NCBI GenBank assembly: GCA_030591825.1
Contig: JAUVAG010000120.1
Location: 1 to 5,309, forward strand
Reading direction: 5' to 3'
DNA: 5,309 nucleotides
DNA from: Dethiosulfatibacter sp.
GTDB lineage: Bacteria; Bacillota; Clostridia; Tissierellales; Dethiosulfatibacteraceae
Of this stretch, positions 1 through 4,157 are shown one piece after another. The position numbers and the translations under genes were made by a program. The notes below the pieces were generated by a model. The model worked only from the letters and a program-made list of their open reading frames with translations, was not told the DNA's origin and did no database searches. Every line of letters begins with the position of its first letter. The stretch's first letter is position 1.

Positions 1-8
1 AATCAACT

Positions 9-14
9 CTCCTC
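9..14 (-). promoter_or_regulatory. candidate ribosome binding site of a gene beyond the left edge
   Basis: Read on the minus strand this is GAGGAG, followed by eight bases up to the window edge. That is the usual spacing before a start codon, so a minus-strand gene may begin just outside the window. It would lie downstream of the binding-protein gene and the micro-ORF on the same strand. The motif is short and could occur by chance. Confidence 0.35.
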
Positions 15-65
15 AGAAAAAATATTTCATAACAAAATAGTACCTTTTAGAATGTTTATCTTTTG

Positions 66-152
66 CTAAATACAATACATCTTACTTTGCTGGAGTATTT
101 TTAATACAAATTTATAGCCATCTAGAAAGGCGTGAATTCCCATATTAGCCAT
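66..152 (-). CDS. candidate 28-residue micro-protein, function unknown
   Basis: A short open reading frame starts MANMGIHAFLDGYKF and ends at a TAG. Its support is the ribosome binding site AAAGGAGGTGAT placed 8 bases before this ATG, an almost complete match to the anti-Shine-Dalgarno sequence. The same frame is open upstream to a TTG at 276-278 (70 codons), but that start has no ribosome binding site, so I prefer the inner ATG. The peptide has an amphipathic or hydrophobic middle (FLDGYKFVLKIL) and a cysteine next to its end. I do not recognise a family. It could be a real small protein, a leader peptide, or the leftover start of a gene truncated by rearrangement. It lies on the same strand as the upstream binding-protein gene, separated from it by the inverted-repeat element. 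Confidence 0.4.
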   Translation of the reverse strand: MANMGIHAFLDGYKFVLKILQQSKMYCI

Positions 153-158
153 ATCCAT

Positions 159-168
159 CACCTCCTTT
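159..168 (-). promoter_or_regulatory. near-consensus Shine-Dalgarno site of the micro-ORF
   Basis: The minus strand reads AAAGGAGGTG here, continuing into ATGGAT and then the ATG at 150-152. This is the best ribosome binding site in the window. It decides the start of the 28-codon frame over the longer TTG-initiated version. An in-frame ATG at 156-158 is too close to the GGAGG to be used well. Confidence 0.6.
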
Positions 169-285
169 AAGTTTGCTATCTCCTTCATTTTCATTACAAT
201 CATCTGAAAAAACACAGCAGCCATAAATGTCTCCAAAAAACAGTACCTACAATCAGAAAATTTCTTAGCCCAACACAAAATAATA

Positions 286-313
286 TTAGGCTGTGTTCGT
301 AAGTATTGTGGCT
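286..313 (+). repeat. left terminal inverted repeat
   Basis: This copy begins TTAGGCTGTGTTCGTA and ends ATTGTGGCT. It pairs with 404-431; mismatches fall at offsets 7, 10 and 17-19, so the two ends have diverged since insertion or were never identical. Confidence 0.65.
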
Positions 314-403
314 ATTATTAATATATTCATTCATTTAAAGGTGTTTTTAAATAAAAATCAACTGTTTTTCTTTCAGTTCATTGAGATATCAACGTTATTT
401 GAC

Positions 404-431
404 AGCCACAATTTATACGAAAACGGCCTAA
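404..431 (-). repeat. right terminal inverted repeat
   Basis: On the minus strand this copy begins TTAGGCCGTTTTCGTA and ends ATTGTGGCT. It is the partner of 286-313. It sits directly in the 3' flank of the binding-protein gene and would be transcribed as part of its 3' untranslated region, since no other terminator is visible there. Confidence 0.65.
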
Positions 432-452
432 TTATTTAATGTTTATATCCTA

Positions 453-1592
453 TTAGTTTCCACTAACCTTTGCAGCAAGAACGTGGGCTCCGTCTACAAT
501 CTGGATAACTGAAATACTCTTTTTAGGATCTCCGTTTTCATCAAAAGTTATATGTCCTGTAACTCCATCTGAATCAGTTTCTGCAAGAGCTGCAATGATT
601 GCGTCTGCTTCTTCTGAACCTGCTTTCTCAAGAGCAGCTGCCATGATATAAGCTGCATCATAACCTAGAGCGGCAAGAGCATTTGGAGTTGCATCCCATT
701 TTGCTTCATAAGCTGTAATGAAGTTTTGAACGATCTCAGCTTCATCTGTTTTTGCATAATGGTTAACGAAGTAGTGACCTTCAGCAACCTCTGCATAGTT
801 TTCTTCTATTCCGTCCCATCCATCTACACCAACACAAACAACGTCAAGTCCAATTTCCTCAATTTGAGCAAGGATTGTTCCGACTTTTGCTATGTAGTCA
901 GGTAGGAACAGTACATCAGGATCCTGTGCCTGAATTTTTGTAAGAACAGATTTGAAATCGGCATCGTTCTTTGTGTAACCTTCATAGCTTGTAATAGTTC
1001 CGTTTTCACTAAACTTCGCGTTGAATGCAATTGCAAGACCTTCTGAATATGCATCTTCAGTATTATAAAGTATTGCTGCTTTAGTGGCTTCAAGTTCCGT
1101 AGCTGCAAATACTGCTGCTGTGATTCCCTGGTAAGAGTCAGTATAACATGCTCTAAATACGTTAGGAGCATCCAATGTTACATCAGCATGTGTTGCGGTA
1201 GGAGTAAGTACTGGCATTCCATCTTCAATAGCGATTTCTTTTACAGAAAGTGTAACTCCGCTGAATGTAGCTCCAAGAAGTGCTGTGATTCCGTCCTGGT
1301 CTCTAAGTCTGTTGTATGCATTGACACCTTCAGTCTTATCTCCTTTTGAGTCATATGAAACAACTTCAAGCATCTTGTCGTTGACGCCACCTGCTGCATT
1401 GATTTCCTCAACTGCAAGTCTGATTCCTTCTTCATTGGATACACCGTAGAGGCTGTAGTCACCTGTCAAAGGTCCTATGAAACCTAATTTGATTGTTTCT
1501 GATTCAGCAGGTGCTTTTTCTCCGCAACCTGTCAATACTGTTGATAATACCAATGCGGCAATTATCATGAATGATAAAATTCTTTTCTTCAT
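453..1592 (-). CDS. LivJ/LivK-type ABC transporter substrate-binding lipoprotein
   Basis: This 379-residue protein should capture an amino acid (branched-chain amino acids or a relative) outside the membrane and hand it to a LivHMGF-type ABC importer. A lipoprotein signal is clear: basic MKKR, a hydrophobic stretch, then the lipobox LTGC with Cys23 as the lipidation site. The mature part follows the type I periplasmic-binding fold (Peripla_BP_6): IKLGFIGPLTGDYSLYG at 34-50, an EEINAAGG motif at 62-69, the ligand-loop region GATFSGVTLS and TPTATHADVT at 107-139, AILYNTEDAYSEGL at 173-186, DPDVLFLPDY at 224-233 and NALAALGYDAAY at 304-315. Length is normal for the family. GGGGAGGA lies 10 bases before the ATG. 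No permease or ATPase gene is in the window; if an operon exists, the rest is beyond the left edge, past the inverted-repeat element. The exact ligand cannot be read from the sequence. Confidence 0.92.
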   Translation of the reverse strand: MKKRILSFMIIAALVLSTVLTGCGEKAPAESETIKLGFIGPLTGDYSLYGVSNEEGIRLAVEEINAAGGVNDKMLEVVSYDSKGDKTEGVNAYNRLRDQDGITALLGATFSGVTLSVKEIAIEDGMPVLTPTATHADVTLDAPNVFRACYTDSYQGITAAVFAATELEATKAAILYNTEDAYSEGLAIAFNAKFSENGTITSYEGYTKNDADFKSVLTKIQAQDPDVLFLPDYIAKVGTILAQIEEIGLDVVCVGVDGWDGIEENYAEVAEGHYFVNHYAKTDEAEIVQNFITAYEAKWDATPNALAALGYDAAYIMAAALEKAGSEEADAIIAALAETDSDGVTGHITFDENGDPKKSISVIQIVDGAHVLAAKVSGN

Positions 1593-1602
1593 GTTTGTTG
1601 TG

Positions 1603-1610
1603 TCCTCCCC
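1603..1610 (-). promoter_or_regulatory. ribosome binding site of the binding-protein gene
   Basis: The minus strand reads GGGGAGGA, 10 bases before the ATG at 1590-1592. It supports that start, which also gives a proper lipoprotein signal. Confidence 0.75.
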
Positions 1611-1661
1611 TGGATTTAATGAAAATTCATATTCTATTTTATCTCAAAACTAATAATTATT

Positions 1662-1702
1662 CAAGTGATTTTTATTATAAAAAGGCTAAAAATCACAACT
1701 TG
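1662..1702. promoter_or_regulatory. dyad with embedded -10 box upstream of the binding-protein gene
   Basis: A perfect 10-bp inverted repeat, GTGATTTTTA at 1665-1674 and TAAAAATCAC at 1687-1696, is extended on the outside by CAAG/CTTG (with two extra bases on the right). The minus strand reads TATAAT at 1679-1674, a perfect -10 box overlapping the left arm. No good -35 box stands at 16-18 bases; TTTACA lies at 1706-1701 but is 21 bases away. The layout fits an operator over a promoter for the binding-protein gene, about 70-85 bases before its start codon. The regulator is unknown, and an RNA hairpin is also possible. Confidence 0.4.
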
Positions 1703-1980
1703 TAAATAAAATGCCCTAACGAAAACGATTTGTGGATGCATATCGCAGACAAATAACACAGCGCACAAAAATACGTTATGATGCCCGAGAACTACTGAGG
1801 TTAATTGTTACGCAAATGTAATAAAATAAATACAATGGGTGAATATAAAGTACTATCCTTGTAGTATTTCAAAATACGACACAAATTTAACAAATGAATA
1901 AAGATGAGGAAATTGAGTAAATTTATGAATAATTATAAGTCGGGTGAAATTATATGCAAAAGGATCCCTTGTTTTAATAA
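1703..1980. other. intergenic stretch without a recognisable gene
   Basis: Together with its flanks this belongs to a 449-base gap between the binding-protein start and the degV stop. It is AT-rich with no frame that has a ribosome binding site. Small inverted repeats are present (for example AAGTACTA/TAGTATTT at 1848-1869 and GTATTT/AAATAC around 1864-1877), none strong enough to assign. It may hold distal regulatory sites of the binding-protein gene. Confidence 0.5.
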
Positions 1981-2018
1981 AAAAAAGTACCCATTCAAGA
2001 TAGAGTGGGTACTTTTTT
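1981..2018. terminator. bidirectional rho-independent terminator after degV
   Basis: AAAAAAGTACCCA (1981-1993) pairs perfectly with TGGGTACTTTTTT (2006-2018). The inner TTC/GAG can add three more pairs, one of them G-U, leaving a 6-base loop. On the minus strand the stem ends in a run of T, 23 bases after the degV stop, so it should end the degV transcript. The A/T symmetry makes it work in both directions, although no plus-strand gene feeds into it. Confidence 0.9.
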
Positions 2019-2041
2019 GAGGACTTAATGTCCATTTTTGC

Positions 2042-3001
2042 TTATCTATTTGTATAGCTTTTGATTTTCTTTAATAGTGCATCTCTTGCATCTCTCATTT
2101 CCTTTACTTCGTTTACGAGGATATTGTCCTTGATTTTGTTTTTTTCCATGAAGTACATGGAAAGTCCTCCAAGACCTACGTGGGTGCCTACGGCTACTCC
2201 CATTTGCATAATATATATGTCTCCCTTAAAATCCGTGTTCTTTCTAATGGCGTTTTCAAGGTTTTCAGCATATATCTTGTCAGAGGTATAACCTAATATT
2301 ATAAAATTCGTAAGGTCTTTATTGTTTCTTATGTTGAATTCATCTACAAAACGTTTTAGAACCTTCTTTCTTCCTCTTTCTTTTGCAGTGATTGCTCCTT
2401 TTCCATCTTTCATTGTCATTATTGGCTTGATTTTAAGGAGTTTTCCTATTATGGCGCTTGCATTTGAAAGACGTCCGCTCTTTATGAGATGGTCAAGGTC
2501 ATCCACTGAAAGAAAGTGCTTTACGTTTCTTTTGTAGGTTTCATTGAATGCTACTAGTTCATCAAAGGTTGCTCCCTTTTCCTTCAGTTGACAGGTCTTG
2601 ATTATTAGCCACCCGCTTCCATGGGACATTGATGTTGAATCCACTACATGGATTTTAATATTGGTATCTGGATTTTCAGACATATACTTTTTCTTTGCTA
2701 TTTCAGCTGACTGGTAGGATCCGCTGGTGCCACTAGACATGCATATGCAAAGAAACTCGTCATATTCTTTTTCGATTCCTTCCTCTATTATATCTATATA
2801 CTTCGTTGGGGCAGGCATGGATGTGGTGGGGTATTCGTCAAGTTCCTCCATGATTTTGAAGAAATCGTCGGGTTGAATATCTACTCTGTCCTCGTAGGTT
2901 TTTCCTTCAATGGTTATTGTAAGAGGTGCTATTCCTATATCGTATTTTTTTATTAATTCCTCTGACAAATCGCAGGTGGAATCAGCCATTATTTTTATCA
3001 T
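2042..3001 (-). CDS. DegV family protein (fatty-acid-binding, FakB-like)
   Basis: DegV/FakB proteins bind a fatty acid and present it to the kinase FakA for phosphorylation and entry into phospholipid synthesis. The 319-residue product shows the family's marks in order: DSTCDL at 7-12, TTSMPAP at 59-65, SSGTSGSYQSA at 89-99, VVDSTSMSHGSG at 119-130, DDLDHLIKSGRLS at 167-179, LLKIKPIMTMKDG at 188-200 and GVAVGTHVGLGG at 268-279. Family members are commonly about 280-290 residues; the extra length is a charged C-terminal tail after about residue 284. The ATG at 3001 is the first possible start, as TAA lies in frame three codons upstream, but it has no ribosome binding site at normal distance. 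ATG at codon 5 is no better placed. No fakA gene is in the window. Which ligand it binds, and whether it works with FakA, is inferred from the family only. Confidence 0.93.
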   Translation of the reverse strand: MIKIMADSTCDLSEELIKKYDIGIAPLTITIEGKTYEDRVDIQPDDFFKIMEELDEYPTTSMPAPTKYIDIIEEGIEKEYDEFLCICMSSGTSGSYQSAEIAKKKYMSENPDTNIKIHVVDSTSMSHGSGWLIIKTCQLKEKGATFDELVAFNETYKRNVKHFLSVDDLDHLIKSGRLSNASAIIGKLLKIKPIMTMKDGKGAITAKERGRKKVLKRFVDEFNIRNNKDLTNFIILGYTSDKIYAENLENAIRKNTDFKGDIYIMQMGVAVGTHVGLGGLSMYFMEKNKIKDNILVNEVKEMRDARDALLKKIKSYTNR

Positions 3002-3011
3002 TTTATATTAG

Positions 3012-3030
3012 GTGGTCACTATGAGACCAC
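3012..3030. promoter_or_regulatory. hairpin or operator between degV ribosome binding site and start
   Basis: GTGGTC and GACCAC form a perfect 6-bp inverted repeat around a 7-base loop. In the degV messenger it lies between AAAAGGAG and the ATG. It could be an RNA hairpin in the ribosome's path, or a repressor site on DNA; TGGTC/GACCA half-sites resemble in form those bound by GntR-type regulators, though the spacing does not match any site I can name. Confidence 0.5.
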
Positions 3031-3032
3031 TA

Positions 3033-3040
3033 CTCCTTTT
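3033..3040 (-). promoter_or_regulatory. unusually distant Shine-Dalgarno sequence of degV
   Basis: The minus strand reads AAAAGGAG, the only purine-rich match before degV. It ends 31 bases before the ATG at 3001, too far for normal use. Removing the 19-base hairpin at 3012-3030 from the path leaves about 12 bases, near the working range. Confidence 0.45.
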
Positions 3041-3049
3041 ACATATGAC

Positions 3050-3067
3050 TTATAATGCATTATAACA
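3050..3067 (-). promoter_or_regulatory. extended -10 promoter of degV inside a perfect palindrome
   Basis: TTATAATGCATTATAA at 3050-3065 is a perfect 16-bp palindrome. On the minus strand TATAAT (3064-3059) is preceded by TG and one base, giving TGTTATAAT, an extended -10 element. A -35-like TGGACA lies at 3084-3079 but only 14 bases away, so the extended -10 probably carries the promoter. Transcription would start near 3052, giving a leader of about 50 bases. Confidence 0.55.
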
Positions 3068-3153
3068 TTTTTGTCTATTGTCCAGGAACGTTAATATTTA
3101 CAAATAACTAGATTTATTGTTATTATGCTTACAATTAACCTTGGATTTTAAGA

Positions 3154-3363
3154 TTAGAATTTAATTGTATATTCACCACCGTAACCTTCACGGTTTCTTA
3201 TTGAAAGGGTGCTTCCCGTCTTGTTTATTATTGTTTTAGTTATAGTTAGTACAAGACCTGTATCTCCCTTATCTCCTTTGTAGAACCTGTCGAAGGCGTT
3301 CAAAAGGTCCTTGTCTGAGAAGCTTTTTCCGTCGTCAACTATATATATGAGTTTTTTATCCAT
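3154..3363 (-). pseudogene. C-terminal remnant of a sensor histidine kinase
   Basis: The 69-residue frame matches only the last part of a histidine kinase ATPase domain (HATPase_c): a G1-box-like IVDDGKSF at 8-15, an F-box-like AFDRFYKGDKG at 23-33, a G2-box-like TGLVLTI at 35-41, and GGEYTIKF at the end. The sensor, dimerisation/phospho-acceptor and N-box parts are absent, and an in-frame TAG lies nine codons before the ATG. The nucleotide-binding glycines have also changed: the second glycine of DxGxG is Ser14, and the usual GLGLAI reads GLVLTI. A working kinase is not possible. The start (3361-3363) has only a weak AAGGG-like site. It is most likely debris of a deleted two-component system; a small expressed peptide cannot be ruled out. 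Confidence 0.8.
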
Positions 3364-3416
3364 AACACCCTTACCTTTATCTTTATACTATAATTATATA
3401 TTCATGAAGGAGATTT

Positions 3417-3472
3417 TTCCATTAATCATGGAATATTATACATATTTTCCACATTTATCACAAAAATATTCC
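3417..3472. repeat. nested GGAA/TTCC inverted repeats upstream of the exported-protein gene
   Basis: TTCCAT (3417-3422) pairs with ATGGAA (3428-3433) around 5 bases. The overlapping GGAATATT (3430-3437) pairs with AATATTCC (3465-3472) across 27 bases. Both repeats are perfect. They lie in the 125-base gap between the kinase remnant and the plus-strand gene, where its promoter and operator should be. No clear -35/-10 pair is seen for that gene. Confidence 0.35.
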
Positions 3473-3510
3473 TATTAGGGAGTTTAATATGTATATAAGG
3501 ACAAATGAAA

Positions 3511-3516
3511 AAGGAG
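3511..3516 (+). promoter_or_regulatory. Shine-Dalgarno site that fixes the exported-protein start
   Basis: AAGGAG lies 8 bases before the ATG at 3525, an ideal arrangement. An upstream in-frame ATG at 3489 also has GGGAG at 3478-3482, but it would put 12 polar residues ahead of the signal peptide. The inner start is preferred. Confidence 0.7.
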
Positions 3517-3524
3517 AAATACAA

Positions 3525-4055
3525 ATGAAAAGTAAATTAAAAAGAGTGTTGATTGTTGGAATGGCAGGATTAATGGTTTTTGGAGGTGGAATATCTGCAT
3601 TTGCAGACGACGGTGAAGTAGAAAAACCTGATAGGTTAGAAAGGACCATGATGAGGAAGGGGATAGACCGTGAGGTTCTTAAGGACAAGATTTTCAACTT
3701 GACGGAAGATATTCAGGAACAGCTGGCAGATCTCAAAGGAATAAGAGAAAAAAATCGTAATTTGGTAAAGGGGATTATTGGAATTGAAGCTGGAAACAAT
3801 CAAGGTCACGTATATGGATCAAAGAATACGGATAAATTTGCAGGCAAGTTCGAAGAAAAATTTGAAGGAAAACTTGACAACCTGAGGGAAAACCATCCTG
3901 GTATGGCGGACAGACTGGAAGCGAAATTTGATGATTTCAAGGGTGAAGTAAGCGCGGTAAGAGAGGAACTCTCTGCGGAAAGAGAAGCGGCAAAAGAAGA
4001 AAGACAGGCAAGGATCGAGGAAATCCTTGAAGTGGTCAGTGACTCTGAGGAATAG
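3525..4055 (+). CDS. small exported, charged, probably coiled-coil protein of unknown function
   Basis: The 176-residue product has a classical signal peptide: basic MKSKLKR, hydrophobic VLIVGMAGLMVFGGGI, and an AFA cleavage motif, probably after residue 27, leaving DDGEVEKP at the mature start. No lipobox, transmembrane helix or wall anchor follows. The mature part is dominated by Glu, Lys, Asp and Arg and has no cysteine. A period-four stretch FAGKFEEKFEGKL spans 105-117. From about 130 to the end the sequence looks like a long charged helix (EELSAEREAAKEERQARIEEI at 147-167 in part). I recognise no family. It may be a cell-surface or secreted structural or binding protein. It stands alone on the plus strand, back to back with the kinase remnant, and ends 21 bases before a strong terminator. 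The longer frame from 3489 is an alternative start. Confidence 0.8.
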   Translation: MKSKLKRVLIVGMAGLMVFGGGISAFADDGEVEKPDRLERTMMRKGIDREVLKDKIFNLTEDIQEQLADLKGIREKNRNLVKGIIGIEAGNNQGHVYGSKNTDKFAGKFEEKFEGKLDNLRENHPGMADRLEAKFDDFKGEVSAVREELSAEREAAKEERQARIEEILEVVSDSEE

Positions 4056-4076
4056 CTGAAAGTAATGCAGGAAGCA

Positions 4077-4109
4077 AATGAAAAAGAGCCAAACCGGCTC
4101 TTTTTCATT
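4077..4109. terminator. bidirectional rho-independent terminator between convergent genes
   Basis: AATGAAAAAGAGCC (4077-4090) pairs perfectly with GGCTCTTTTTCATT (4096-4109) around a 5-base loop, and each direction has a T run in the stem's far arm. It lies 21 bases after the stop of the exported-protein gene on the plus strand and about 48 bases after the stop of the transporter gene on the minus strand, so it should end both transcripts. Confidence 0.92.
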
Positions 4110-4157
4110 GTTAATTAATCTATTATATTAGGGATATTGAGGGTATTATGTATGAAG

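Larger units (their letters stand above)
286..431. mobile_element. MITE-like element with 28-bp terminal inverted repeats
   Basis: The left end (286-313) and the reverse complement of the right end (404-431) agree at 23 of 28 positions, including TTAGGC at the tip, a shared TTCGTA block and a perfect ATTGTGGCT block. The roughly 90 bases between are AT-rich and contain no open reading frame. If the element is taken as starting at GGC (289) and ending at GCC (428), it is flanked by TA on both sides, as expected for TA-target elements such as the IS630/mariner group. TTA...TAA could equally be part of the repeats, so the duplication is not proven. The right end lies 21 bases after the stop codon of the binding-protein gene. 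A large RNA stem with a long loop is the alternative reading. I do not recognise the parent transposon. Confidence 0.6.

Noticed and set aside
1848..1869. Hairpin AAGTACTA/TAGTATTT in the long gap
   Set aside because: The stem is short and contains a G-U pair that becomes a mismatch on the minus strand; there is no gene on either side that it would serve.
1853..2035. 60-codon minus-strand frame between the binding-protein gene and degV
   Set aside because: It begins inside the terminator of degV and has no ribosome binding site or protein-like composition; it is a chance frame in AT-rich DNA.
3100..3120. AT-rich inverted repeat ACAAATAA/TTATTGT as terminator of the kinase remnant
   Set aside because: The stem is weak, has a bulge and no GC core or T run; not enough for a terminator call.
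3389..3398. TATAAT boxes on both strands between the kinase remnant and the exported-protein gene
   Set aside because: Neither has a -35 box at a suitable distance or a TG extension, and such boxes are common by chance in this AT-rich stretch.
3806..4108. Minus-strand frame opposite the exported-protein gene
   Set aside because: It is a shadow of the plus-strand gene: the Ser/Phe-rich translation comes from Glu/Lys codons read backwards, and it starts inside the terminator.
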